This document shows positions 43,844 through 55,249 of a stretch of 64,000 nt of DNA, in pieces. Source of the DNA: Allolobophora icterica. Taxonomy: Eukaryota > Annelida > Clitellata > Crassiclitellata > Lumbricidae. Position 1 is the first letter of the stretch. Every line of letters begins with the position of its first letter. A program made the position numbers and the translations under genes. Below the pieces are notes generated by a model. It did no database searches. It was not told the origin of the DNA and saw nothing but the letters and a program-made list of their open reading frames with translations. The DNA is taken from NCBI GenBank assembly GCA_963556255.1, contig OY744610.1, forward strand, positions 67,909,457-67,973,456. The letters run 5' to 3'.

Positions 43844-45997
43844 ATGGCGTCCAGTTTCGAAGACATCAAGGATCCCAACTTCTATCGAGCAGTGGTCGCC
43901 GAGGCCCTTGGAACCCTCTTCCTCGTCTTCATCGGATGCGGGTCCTGTATTGGGTTGGGCTGGGCGGACAACTCCCCAACCAAAGTCCAAATCTCTCTTT
44001 CATTTGGTCTGGGTGTCGCCACAGTTGTTTGGTGCATTGGACACATCAGCGGTGGTCACATCAACCCAGCCGTCACGGTTGGCATGCTGGTGGCTCGTAA
44101 GATCAGCATTCTGCGAGCGGTTGTCTATGTCATGGCCCAGTGCGCAGGTGCAATTGGCGGAGCGGGTATTCTGAGGTACTTGACACCGCATGACCTACAG
44201 GGAAACCTTGGAATGACGATGATCGATAAAGTGCTGACTGTGGAGCAGGGTTTCGGAGTGGAACTGATGATAACGTTCCTGCTCGTACTCACGGTCTTTG
44301 CTTCTTGTGATTCCAAACGTTCCGATCTAAATGGTTCCGCTCCACTGACCATAGGACTCAGCGTCACGCTCTGTCATCTGTTCGCCGTAAGTACTTTAAA
44401 GCATCGTTCTCTCCAGATTAATGAGAAGTGTAATTATTCATTTCTTTTTGATTTGCGTGGATGTGGATAATGGTGTCGACTACACTCCCCATTTACTCTA
44501 TGGCCCGCTCTCTTCTCTCTTTGGCCATCCTCTCCTCGTTACTTTACCGACCACTTCTCCTCTATTATCTGGGGCACCCTCTCCTTTTTTCTGGGCACTC
44601 ACCTTCGTTTTATTGGCCAGTCTCTCTTTATTTTATGGGCCACCATCTAATTATACGGCCACCCTATCCTTTTTACGAGCCATTTTCCCTTGATTTTATA
44701 GGCCACCCTCTGTATTCTGCTGTTAATTACAATCGTCTTCCAATTTGATGCGTCCCGTTGTATTAAGAGACAACTTCAAGGCCTAACGTTCACTTAGCAA
44801 TATTGAGCTCCGCCGGAACTTGGATGATCTCCTCTCCTCCCTCCCATCCCCTCCCATCCCTCTCCTTTCTTCTCCTCTCCTCTCCTGTCCTCTCATCTCC
44901 TCTCCTGTCCTCCCTGTCCTCTCCTCTCCTGTCCTCTCCTCTCCTGTCCTCTCCTCTCCTGTCCTCTCCTCTCCTGTCCTGTCCTCTCCTGTCCTCTCCT
45001 GTCCTGTCCTCTCCTGTCCTCTCCTCTCCCTTTTCCTCTTCGTTTTCCTAGTTTTCTTCTTCGCCTTCCTCCTCCACTTTCTGCATTAAATTCCTGTGGT
45101 TGGACCTATGTCTAGATCTGTCGGATAACCGTGTCTAATCTCTTTCGAAGTGCGCTATATAAATTTCGACATAGGATGACTGTATGTATGTCTCCTGTAG
45201 ATCAAGTACACTGGGTCGAGTATGAATCCAGCGAGAACACTTGGTCCGGCTGTCGTCAAATCCATGTGGAAGAACCACTGGGTGAGTATCTGCTCTGTTC
45301 TCCTCCTAAGCTCCAAATCGTTAACTAGAAATTTCTATAGCGCCATTCGAAAGCTAAGCGCAGGGCATCAGCTTATTCACGAGCGCTGAACGACCAAAAA
45401 TGATAGCGATGTAGAATTCCTTCAAAGTTGCCTAAAAGAGAGGGCCTACTAAATAATAATCAATGTCTGAAATCTTGAAATAATTGCGACGTATATCAGT
45501 TGTACAGTAAATCTCTATTCAGTGTAAGTTGTCGATGTTTAGTTGTGCATGGAGTACATATTACATGTGGTATTGCCTTGTGTCGTCATACGCTGTAGGT
45601 CTACTGGTGCGGACCCTTGTTGGGCGGAGTCTTCGCTGCTCTTCTCTACGAGACGCTCTTTGCAGCCGACGCGTCGCTTACGAAGGCCAGAGACGTCTTT
45701 CTGCCATGTAGTGCCGCCGATCCACTAGCACGTTCAAAGGAAGACGTCGAAAAACAGGCCTCACCCGAGGAGAGACAAAAGCTGATAGAGACCGAAAAAC
45801 TTCTAAGCAAAGACGTCGAAAAACAGGCCTCACCCGAGGAGCGGACTAAGGTGATGGAAGCCGAGAAACGTCCAAGCGGATACGTCGAAGAACAGGCCTC
45901 ACCCGAGGGGCTGGCCGAGAACAAAGAGTCCAAGAAGAGACTCTCCAAGAAGGAAGACTCCAAGAAAAGAGATTCTAAGAAGAGATTGACCGAGTAA
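43844..45997 (+). CDS. AQP: Aquaporin C (classical water channel), compact gene
   Basis: Exons 43844-44386, 45201-45281 and 45599-45997 give 340 residues. Closest to B in sequence, with the same filter residues (Phe54, His178, Ser187, Arg193). The cysteine-bearing upstream ATG of B and D is deleted here. Exon 3 begins [10 protein letters not shown]. The tail has about three [10 protein letters not shown] units and a basic KKRLSKKEDSKKRDSKKR end. Intron 1 is only about 0.8 kb, lacking the minisatellite and most of the pyrimidine tract of A and B, and intron 2 has no LINE. It is therefore the most compact copy. Confidence 0.93.
44500..44715 (+). repeat. GGCCACCCTCTC-type minisatellite, intron 1 of C
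   Basis: Loose units homologous to 25190-25440. Confidence 0.7.
44826..45045 (+). repeat. TCCTC/TGTCC pyrimidine satellite, intron 1 of C
   Basis: Runs of CTCTCCTCTCCTGTC, period about 10-20. A longer relative is at 52840-53370 in D and a shorter one at 25550-25610 in B. Confidence 0.85.
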
Positions 45998-47124
45998 CGT
46001 ATAAGTGTGCAGGTCGAAAACAGAGCTCACACGAGGAGAGTGCCAAGGTGATGTAGGTCGAAAAACGCGTTCAGTCCCCGGTCGTCCCAGGGTGCACTGC
46101 GTCTCGATTTAATTAACGCGTTTTAATGTGTTGCTAATATTAAGGAATTAGTCAGACTTCTCTGGTTTTCTGATAAACGTTTTCTGTGTGATTAGTCGTT
46201 TCCGATGGTTTGTTCCGTGCCTTGTGCGATTGTAAATGCAAATATTTTTTTTTCTAAATGTGTCGCTTTTATTAAAGTTGCAAATTTAACTAATTCTGGC
46301 CGTAACGGAAATGTTCTAGCTGTGTACTCCATATTTTAAAACGGGTATTAACTGGATTGGGGTTAGTCACCATAATAATTTAAACAGTATTCTGCTTTAA
46401 ACGTAGTCTATAATCGCCAGACCTGGTCTCAAAGATGTTAAATGATGAGGAGAGTCTAATAATGTAGTTCAAATAACCAGACCTGTGTTTTCGCCAAGTT
46501 TTTCCTGGATCGACTTTTTCTGTGCGTTTTAACCTAATCAAAACCATTGTTGTAGAGCTGGTAACTTCGTCAGAATATCGGTCACTTTTGTGTTTCGAGA
46601 GGGTTAAGTTAATGAAAAGTATCCTATGCTTTAGCAGGAAATTAAAGGACAATGAAGGGGTGGAGATTTTAATAATAAAACCGGCTTTTGGTGAAGTTCT
46701 TAGAAATGGCTAGTCTTGCACGATTAGAATAGTTGTTAATTGCTACACTATGTAGTCCTTAAAAGTTAAAACTTGTCTGTGGTCATTCTCGTATGGAACG
46801 GCGTCTGCTGCATATTTGTGGTGTTTCATTCAATGTATTCATGTAGGCTATGTGTATGGATTCGAACATTTCTCACACGTTTCTCATCGTTTAAAGCATT
46901 GCAGAACCGTAGAACGTAATGTAATGTAAATCTCCGAAGAGCATTCGATTCTAACCAGGATTTCGCTTTATCTCAATTTGCCGCATTATTGTTGCAACGT
47001 CTTTGAGCAGGTACTTTGACCACTCCACGTTAACTGTCTTCATACACAACTACTTCCATTCTAAATTACACGTGGACTTGACTATTGTAACTCCACTGTT
47101 TCCTGTTTGGTAACTAGACGGATC

Positions 47125-47130
47125 AATAAA
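47125..47130 (+). terminator. Candidate polyadenylation signal AATAAA, aquaporin C
   Basis: Homologous to 16436 and 30535, about 1.1 kb after the stop. Confidence 0.35.
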
Positions 47131-47571
47131 TGGCTGAACCTGAGAAGAATTGATTCAAAAGGTTTCTTAATTGATTATGTTTGCCAAAGTCTACTCTATT
47201 CTGACCATTCGAAGGGAGTCACTTTCAAGATGCGCCCAAGATGGAGCTAAAATTGTCTATGTAGCACTATTCAACCTACTGTAGAAATGTGGTTTTGGTG
47301 TCTAACCGAAGGTTTTATTGCTCGGCGTTCAGTTAAATAACTTTAATCACTTAATATATAATTTCAAGATGGCGTCCAAAATGGCTGCCGGGAGCTAAAA
47401 TTGTACGTATCTCAAACACTATTCAACCTAGAAAGGTGGTTTTGGTGTCTAACCGAAGGTTTTATTGCTCGGCGTTCAGTTGAAACAACTTTAATCACGT
47501 AATGTACGAATCATTTAATGACAAATCAATTGTCATACAGTTTTCAGTTAGCTTACACATTCAATTAGTCA

Positions 47572-48420
47572 CTACTCCTCGTCATCGTCCGACTCCTCCG
47601 GAAGAAACTTGATATGTGGATTTTCACATTTTTGAACTTGGAGAGGTTCACAGGCAGAAGTACATGGTAGTCCATTTCTTCCACAAAAGCAACGGAGTGT
47701 CTTGCAGGAATTGTGGCAGTTGCAATGAGTGACCTTCCAGAGAATGTCTGGAGCAGCGTTCATCGCTGACGTAACTGGGACGAACCGATTATCCTGGAGG
47801 TTCAAACCCCAGTTCATGGCATCTATATCATCTCCTTTTTCCATCCATGAGTGATCTTTTAGTACACTCTGCGACAATAAAAGCTTAGTAGGAGGTTCGG
47901 TTGGTTGCGCGCCGTATGTGTCTGCAGTCACGTGTTCATGACTTACTTTAAATATAAGGCGCTGCTGAGCACAGGTTGAGTGTGATGATGATGATGATGA
48001 TGAAGATGATGATGATGACGATGATGATGATGATGATGACGACGACGATGATGATGATGATAGGGGAAAACGTTCTGATGTTACAAGTGATGAAGCAGAG
48101 AGAACCTTCTGCTGAAGTTGTTATATCGCCTTTGCGCAAGGGAATCTGTGCACTTTTTGAGCTCATCACTGACAACCATATCAGTTTCTGTTTATTGATA
48201 ACTCTTAACAGGAACTCCTTTCTTGCCTGAGAACTCTGTTTCAGCAGTGAAGCTGATAACGGGATAAACATTGTGTCCTCTTCTCAGATGCATCTTGTCT
48301 TTTATGGATGGCCCTTGCTCACATCCGTCAAAAACAACGGTTATATATCTGCACCATATTGCCGGACGGTGAAGTCAGCAGGCGACTTTGCTATTGCACC
48401 GTAGCTTTCTCCGATCGAGG
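47572..48420 (-). pseudogene. VVFDG/cysteine-rich family gene, copy C
   Basis: C-terminal exon 47572-47931 reads MNWGLNLQDNRFVPV, HCNCHNSCKTLRCFCGRNG, CTSACEP and EESDDDEE. After a (GAT)n run, the same strand at about 48190-48345 encodes VVFDGCEQGPSIKD, HLRRGHNVYP and SFTAETEFSGKK, with YGA and a stop just upstream. Uninterrupted by the LINE of copy B. The central PIN-like GDAD part is absent between the two blocks; a fragment like it lies at 48952-49233 on the other strand. It may be transcribed but looks incomplete. Confidence 0.65.
47977..48060 (+). repeat. (GAT)n/(GAC)n microsatellite
   Basis: Homologous to 31416-31472. Confidence 0.85.
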
Positions 48421-48951
48421 ACGTTGTTCCCTGTCTCTGGGACAGAATCTAGGATGCATGTTCATTTATCGCATGAGCTAGCTGTGACTTATCGGAATTT
48501 CTAAAGACATTCCTAGCTTCAACGAGGGCAGGGTGAAAAAGACTGAGCACCTAACTCATAACCTTCTCCAATAACAGCTCACCAGTTTTGGCAACTATCA
48601 GGCAACGTTCGAATAGACGAGCGGAGTCGATGGTTCAACCCGGAGTTGACGTTTCTCCAAGGGTTCTGGCTTTATCCGTTCCTCTGAACGGCAATGTAAA
48701 GACAGGCCTTCCGACCATATTATGCATGATCATGCTCCCACCTCCTCGTATTCATGCACAGTTACAAATTCGTGTGCACAGTGCCACTGACCATGTTCCT
48801 TAATTAAGGAAGGGTCGGGTGAAAAGGGTGACTATACGACAAGTCTCGAACTGGTCTTTTCCAGATCAACAAAAGGTCCCATGTCACCCTTGCCTCCGTC
48901 AATTCTTTCGGTTGTTAGGGTGTCTAGTATGATAGGTTGTAAACTCCTGCA

Positions 48952-49233
48952 TTGCAATATTGTACTCTACTGACATGGGGGTTGACATGGTCCAGAGGGC
49001 TGTCTGCTCTTGAGACATTCCATTTCCACGTGTCAGACCTACCTCCAAAGGTCTTCAATGACCTCATCAACGTCTGCTCAATGACAAGATCTGATTGCAC
49101 TGTGGTCAGTGCACCTGGGGATGCTGACGTAGACATAGTTAAAGCTGCAGTAGAGACATCTCTTCTACACACAACTACGCTAATCGGAGAATATAATACT
49201 GATCTCCTTGCCTTACTCCCTTACTATATGTAA
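48952..49233 (+). pseudogene. PIN-like GDAD fragment of the same family, opposite strand
   Basis: Frame with HVSDLPPKVFNDLINVCS, APGDADVDIVKAAVETSLL and TTTLIGEYNTDLLALLPYY. The acidic GDAD and TLIGE..TDLL motifs match the PIN/FEN-like nuclease core usually found between the VVFDG and cysteine-rich parts. NTD carries one extra residue against the usual ED-TDLL. Sequence immediately upstream (48840-48950, GGTGTCTAGTATGATAGG) shows no clear exon. It is on + while copies A-C are on -, so it is an inverted or separate copy. Confidence 0.5.
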
Positions 49234-49334
49234 AGCCACATTGTAAAGTCCTTACTCCAGATCTAACAAGACAAAAATATGGCTAATTGCATAACATAAA
49301 CCATCTTAAGAAAATCGTCGGAAATAACATTGTG

Positions 49335-49760
49335 TTCTCAGTTGTTATTTATCCAAGCAGTGAGTGGGTTATCTTGAACTGTACTCCGAAAGAGCAATAA
49401 TGTCTTCAACAGCCAAAACCCAACTAATCGTCTCCTCCAACGGCGCCAACTAGAGTCAAAGTATCAGACGACATCTGGGCCGACGGTTAAAATTTAAATT
49501 AGTTATGGTTCCCTGCTTTACAGTAGTCCATTACGACAAACCGTATTCCTAAATCCTAAGCTATTATTCCTATTACACTTGTTTGAGATGGTGGTAATTA
49601 ATTAGCCTGTTTAATTAAAGTGCCTATCTATAAAGCACTTATCCATCAAGCACCTATCTATTCAGCCGTATGCATCATATTCTTAGCACTATATAATCAC
49701 AGAGATTGTGTAGACACATATTTAGATGCAATGCGTAGTTCAAGGACATCGTCACGATAA
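49335..49760. other. Shared upstream block of aquaporin D
   Basis: Matches 42150-42435 and 43115-43190 upstream of C, that is, the same unit without the intervening L2-like LINE of C. No gene. Confidence 0.45.
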
Positions 49761-50059
49761 CAGGTACGACTTGAGTTGTTTATGTGGTTAAGAACCGTTA
49801 GCTCTTGATAAAGAATAATGGGAATTGTCTCATTAGCCCTTAGAGCGATTCCTCTCTGCTGCCTCGTCCGATTGTCTGCGCTCACTCATGCGTATCGTTA
49901 CTGTCCACAGCGCACGTTCTGTCTCTCTCTCAGTCTCTCTGGCTGTCTGTCTGTCTGTCTCTCTCTGTCGTTGTGGCTCCCGTTGTCTCTGTTTATTTCT
50001 CCATCCGTTCATCTCTCCATCCATCTGTCTTTCTCTAAACTCTTCCATCTCTCTTTGTC

Positions 50060-50085
50060 TCACTCGCTGTCCTTCTCTCTCTCTC

Positions 50086-50159
<74 letters not shown>

Positions 50160-50160
50160 T
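50060..50160 (+). repeat. (CT)n microsatellite upstream of aquaporin D
   Basis: Nearly pure CT for about 80 bases inside a longer TCTG/CTCT-rich tract (49915-50190), shared in part with 10840-11030. Confidence 0.9.
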
Positions 50161-50531
50161 CTGTCTCTTTGTCTGCCTTTGTCTCCCCACTCCTTCGCAT
50201 CTAACCTTCCTTAGAGACATGGCTCATTAGCTGCCCTTCCTTAAAAGCCCCAACATCGAACGACCCTTAGACCGGTTAATGATCCCCATTCCTTAATTGT
50301 GATGTCCAGTGGGGTTGTTCGTGTCTTGGCATGTGACCTCTTCACCTGACCTTGTTGCATCCGGATCGAACTTGACGGTAGCAGCTTCGGCTTTGTTTGA
50401 AGTCGGTCAGCGGTGGCGCGCATTGAGTGATTGACAGGTGTTGGGAACGAGGGAATTGGCGCGCACTGCAGGTGCCTTGTCGGGGATTGGCTGCTTCTGT
50501 TAGGCGCGTATACAGGTAAGCTGATTGACGA

Positions 50532-50549
50532 TTGCTGTTCCAGGTGAGT
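50532..50549 (+). promoter_or_regulatory. Acceptor/donor juxtaposed splice motif before aquaporin D
   Basis: TTGCTGTTCCAG|GTGAGT with AG at 50542-50543, 131 bases before ATG. Confidence 0.5.
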
Positions 50550-50674
50550 CAGCTTTTGTTAGCGACAGTCAAGAGCCGTTACCCGCGAGAGCGTCAGTCG
50601 TTTAAAGACTTCGTCGGAGTTTGGGAGAATTGAACATTAACGATCAGATGTGTTGTCAGTGTTGTATGAACCTG

Positions 50675-53600
50675 ATGGCGTCCAGTCTCAACGACCTCAA
50701 GGATCCCTTTTTCTATCGAGGAGTGGTCGCCGAGGCCCTTGGAACCCTATTTCTCGTCTTCATCGGATGCGGGGTGTGTATCGGCAAGGACTGGGCCGAC
50801 TACGCACCGACCCAAGTCCAAATCTCTCTGTGCTTTGGTCTGACAGTCGCCACAGTTGTTTGGTGCATTGGACACGTCAGCGGTGGTCACATCAACCCAG
50901 CCGTCACGGTTGGCATGCTGGTGGCTCGTAAGATCAGCATCCTGCGAGCGGTTATCTTCGTCATGGCCCAGTGCGCAGGTGCAATTGGCGGAACGGCACT
51001 TCTGAAGCTCTTGACCCCGTTTGATCAACAGGGAAACCTTGGAATGACGACTATCGATGAAAAGCTGTCCGTGGAACAGGGTTTCGGGGTGGAGCTGATG
51101 ATAACGTTCCTGCTTGTCTTCACGGTCTTTGCTTCTTGTGATTCCAGCCGATCGGATCTGAATGGTTCCGCTCCACTGACCATAGGACTCAGCGTCACGC
51201 TCTGTCATCTGTTCGCCGTAAGTACTTTGAAGCATCGTTCTCTCCAGATTAATGAGAAGTGTAATTAGCAGTCTTGTTGTCAAGACCTTAAACCTGAAGA
51301 CCAAGACCAAGACTTTGAACCTCGAGACCAAGACCAAGACTTTGAACCTCGAGACCAAGACCAAGACTTTGAACCTCAAGACCAAGACCAAGACCAAGAC
51401 TTTGAACCTCAAGACCAAGACCGAGACCAAGACACAAAAAAATCCCACTCAGGCCAAGACTTCTTTTCCTTTAAAAAAATTGTGGAGTCGATATTTTAAT
51501 GAAAACTTGAATCGTTTATTTTATTCAAGCAAATTAACTTTAAATGCAGACTGCAGAGAATTTCGAATTCGTATTTACAAAAGTCCTTCATGCAAAATTT
51601 TATTCCAAATGCCTTTTGTATTTTATAAAAAAAACAATTCGCTCAGAATTTTCTGACCAACACGTGCCTTGTGGGCCTCATAAAAATTCCGCCATGCGAA
51701 AAAGTACTTTCCATAGCTAGGTGCTGAAGTCGCTGGCACACACATTAACTTTTCAAGCACTGGATGTAAATGTACAAATCGTGAGCCTTTTTGAAATCCT
51801 CCCATGGTTTATCAGACCGTCTGGCTTCAGAAACAAGTCTCGGCAGGTCTTCCATATACAGCATAACTTAATTGCTGCTGCCGATGGGTTTTCATGACCA
51901 ACAAGACTTGCATCCGTTCGTAGGTATTTGTTGTACAGTGAGTAATCTAGACGTCTTTGGGGGGGGGTAAATTTCCCCCCCCCCAGGATTGATGTTTCCC
52001 CCCAGAATCCAGCAATATTGTAATGTATACACATGTTGGGGTGGAAAATCCCCCCAGGAAACTTGTTTCCCCCCCTACAAGAGGGGGACTAGATTACAGC
52101 CTGTTTGTTGTAGGTTATGATGCAAACAGGTTTGACAAGTTTTTAAATTCTTGAGTTTTGTTAAATGACTGTTCATATTGACAGCCGGTCTTGGTCTTGG
52201 TCTTGCGAGACCAAGACCAAGACTTTGAACCTCAAGACCAAGACCTTGAACCTCAAGACCAAGACCAAGACTTTTGGTCTCAAGACCAAGACCAAGACAA
52301 AGACTTTTAAAAACGAACTCGAGTGCACTCGAGACCAAGACCTCGGTCTCGAGGACAACAAGTCTGGTAATTAGTAATTTCTTTGTGATTTGCAGTGAGG
52401 TGGGTTATGGTGTGGGTTACATTCCCCTTAACTCTTTGGGCCGCTCTCTTCTTTCTTTGGGCCACCCTTTCCTGTTTATTTGATTGCCCATCTTCTCCTT
52501 ATTATTTTACCGACCACCTCTCCTCTACTATATGGGCCACCCTCTTTGCCTTTTACGGGCCACCCACCTTCGTTTTATTGGCCAGCCTCTATTTGATGAG
52601 CCACCATCTATTTATACGGCCACCCTCTCTTATTTACGGGCCACCTTCTCTTTATGTTACCGGCCACCCTCTCCATTCTATTTTCATTCATTCAATCTGG
52701 AAATTCATAGAGCATCTCTTCAAGAGATCTACTCAGAGTTCTGCTAATTACAACCGTCTGCCAACTTGAAGTGTCCCGTTGTGTTCAGAGACAACTTCAA
52801 TACGTTCATTGAGCAATATTGAACAGCCTCAAAACTTGGATGATGTCCTCTCCTTTCCTGTTCTGTCCGCTCCTCGCGTTTCTTCTCATGTTCTCTACTG
52901 TCCTCTCCTATCTTGTCCTCTCGTCGTTTGTCCTCTCTTCTCCCGTCGTCTTCTTTCCTGTCCTCTACTGTCCTCTACTGTCCTGTCCTCTACTGTCCTG
53001 TTCTGTCCTCTATTCTGCTGTCCTCTCGTGTCCTTTCTTCTCCTGACCTCTCGTCTCTTCTCCTGTCTTGTCCTGTTCTGTCCTGTCCTCTCCTGTCCTG
53101 TCCTCTCCTGTCTTGTCCTGTCTTGTCCTGTCTTATACTCTCCTGTCCTCTCATGTCTTGCCCTGTCCTCTACTCTCCTGTCCTCTACTTTGCTGTCCTC
53201 TCGTGTCCTTTCTTCTCCTGTCCTCTCGTCTCCTTTATGCTGTCCTCTCCTGTCTTGTCCTGTCCTCTCCTGTCCTCTACTCTCCTGTCCTCTCGTCTCC
53301 TGTCCTCTCCTGTCCCATGTCCTGTCCCATGTCCTGTCCCACGTCCTGTCCCCTCCTATCCTCTCGTCTCCTCTCGTGGCTACTTGAATCGCTGTTCACA
53401 ATAGTCTTAATTGGAAGCAATAAAACGCAGTCCAGTCAATAGAATGACCTGCTATTAATAGCAGGATGTTAAAACGGACATCGGAACCTGAATAGCCTCA
53501 GCCAGACACGGAATCAATGACCGAGTCGGTTGATGTAAACAGCCTGAAGTAACTGGTATAGGGTGAAGGGTTCGTTCCCTCGTGATGGGTGACCCCTGTT

Positions 53601-55243
53601 ATGGGTGCGGAAGAATAGGGGGAGGGAACGGTCTTCGATTGTTACCCTGCAACCACTTTAGACGACAGATCGGGCTTTGAGAGGGTCATCAACGCTCCAA
53701 CCCTTCACCTCCAAATGACCTTTCATTTGACGACCTTTGACCTTTCTATGGAGCGACACCTGGGCTTGAACCTGGACATATGATGTTGATGTGTTTTCAT
53801 TCATTCATTCATTCATTCATTCATTCATTCATTCAGAGGACTTATATAGCGCCCCTCCATGATACCTGCTCCGAGGCACCGAGTAATGTGTTGAATATAA
53901 TTTTGTATGCAGAATGTAATTAATTGTCGGACGAATATAAAAGGAAGCGAGTTCAAGCGACGACATCTTGGATCGATGAGTTGCGCCATCGATCGCACCC
54001 AATGTCTTCTCCCGTTTAACCTCCTCCCCCACTGACCGTCACGAACTAAAGGTCGAGCTGTTGACCCATGACGGATTGGGTAGGGGAGGGTGAGCCAGGT
54101 TGCCCACCCGTGAAGTTTAATAATTGATTTCAACTTCTGCCTCTACCTGCAATATCTCCTCTTTCTTTTCCAACTCTCATTCTTACGCCTCTTCCTCCTC
54201 ATCTTCCTCTTCTTCTTCCACTTCTTCCCCGTCTTCCTCCTCCTCCTTCTCCTCCTCCTCTTCCTCCTCCTCTTCCTCCTCGTCACCTTCCTTCTCCACT
54301 TCCTGCATTAAATTCCTGTGGTTGACTCTCTGTCTAGATCTGTCTATAATCTCTTTCAAAGTGCGCTATATAAATTTCGACATAGGATGACTGTATGTAT
54401 GTCCTAAGAGTCTGTTCGTTTCTGTCTCCTGTAGATCAAGTACACTGGGTCGAGTATGAATCCAGCGAGAACTTTTGGTCCGGCTGTCATTACAGCCACA
54501 TGGGACAACCACTGGGTGAGTACATGCACTGCTCTCCTCCTAAACTCCTCGTTAACACCAAAATTTCTAAAGCGTTTTAGAATTTCTTCAAAGTTGCCAA
54601 AAAGAGAAGGCCTGCGAATTATTTATCAATATTTGAAATCTTGAAATAATTGCGACGTATATCAGTTGTACTGTAAATGTCATTTATGTGCAAGTTGTCG
54701 ACATGGGCGTGCGCAGGAATTTTTTAAGGGGAGAACGCAAATTTTTTTAGGGAGGGCAAAAAATTGGGGGGCAACATGACGCTTTTGCATAGAAAAAATT
54801 TGCATAGAAAAAAACATTAAAAATAAATGATGATCAAGGACTTCACTTAAATAATTTTTAAGTGTTTCTTCACATAGAAAATCGTGTTTCGACTGTTGTA
54901 ACAATCATAGGGCCTAATAATCAAAAGATTTTATTTTTGTAAAATATTTGCAAAATCCGGGCGCCCATGGTTGTCGATGTGCATGTATTACATTACATGG
55001 AGTTCTGCTTTGTGTCGTCATATGCTATAGGTCTACTGGTGCGGACCCTTGTGCGGCGGAGTAGTCGCTGCTCTTCTCTACGAGACGGTCTTTGCAGCCG
55101 ACGCTTCGCTGACGAAGGCCAGATACTTCCTTCTGTCAAGGCGTGCCGCCGATGAACCAGCACGTCCAAGCGGACACGTCGAAACCCAGGCCTCACCCGA
55201 TGAACTGGCCAAGATGAGGGAGGCCAACGAAGATCGCGTTTAA
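50675..55243 (+). CDS. AQP: Aquaporin D (classical water channel), short tail
   Basis: Exons 50675-51217, 54435-54515 and 55031-55243 give 278 residues, the usual family length. Filter residues are Phe54, His178, Ser187, Arg193. Exon 2 differs from the other copies in its second half (RTFGPAVITATWDNHW), close to vertebrate AQP1/AQP4 wording. An in-frame ATG at 50648 would add MCCQCCMNL. The tail holds a single repeat unit (VETQASPDEL) and ends ANEDRV, with the stop at the position where A has only a relic, so it looks closest to the ancestral form. Intron 1 carries a hAT element right after the donor (51269-52366) and a large GTCC/CT satellite. Intron 2 carries a MITE (54702-54969). Confidence 0.93.
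51269..52366 (-). mobile_element. hAT remnant with GACCAAGAC end arrays, copy 2, perfect 8-bp duplication
   Basis: Ends CAGTCTTGTTGTC and GACAACAAGTCTG, flanked by GTAATTAG at 51261-51268 and 52367-52374. Both ends have arrays of GACCAAGACTTTGAACCTC. Minus-strand MCVPATSAPS is the hAT C-terminal motif. It lies about 50 bases inside intron 1 of aquaporin D and contains a nested MITE. Confidence 0.9.
51936..52103. mobile_element. Small hAT-type MITE nested in hAT element
   Basis: Starts CAGTGAGTAATCTAG and ends CTAGATTACAGCCTG, flanked by TTTGTTGTA (51927-51935, 52104-52112). Inside are long G and C runs able to pair with each other. The sister element at 17601-18434 has no insert at this place. 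Confidence 0.8.
52430..52690 (+). repeat. GGCCACCCTCTC-type minisatellite, intron 1 of D
   Basis: Homologous to 25190-25440 and 44500-44715. Confidence 0.7.
52840..53370 (+). repeat. GTCCTCTCCT satellite, intron 1 of D
   Basis: About 530 bases of 5- to 10-bp units (TGTCC, TCTCC), with a short GTCCCATGTCC variant near the end. The long open frames over it are artefacts. Confidence 0.9.
53775..53890 (-). mobile_element. L2-like LINE 3' end, minus strand
   Basis: (ATTC)n at 53795-53835 then CAGAGGACTTATATAGCGCC, homologous to 12500-12575 in A, so it predates the A/D split. Confidence 0.6.
54160..54300 (+). repeat. Polypyrimidine tract, intron 1 of D
   Basis: CTTCC/CTCC tract before the exon 2 acceptor, as in A and B. 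Confidence 0.75.
54702..54969. mobile_element. MITE in intron 2 of D, perfect 8-bp duplication
   Basis: Ends CATGGGCG and CGCCCATG, flanked by GTTGTCGA at 54694-54701 and 54970-54977. Paralogs A, B and C run through this place uninterrupted (AAGTTGTCAATGTTTAG type). The superfamily could be hAT or P, both of which make 8-bp duplications. Internal sequence is A/T-rich and non-coding. Confidence 0.85.
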
Positions 55244-55249
55244 GTCCTC

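Noticed and set aside
49818..50214. Ser/Leu/Cys-rich frames of over 100 codons
   Set aside because: (CT)n and TCTG repeats read in frame; no domain.
52779..53442. Three overlapping frames of 124-202 codons
   Set aside because: GTCC/CTCT satellite open in several frames at once, in aquaporin D intron 1.
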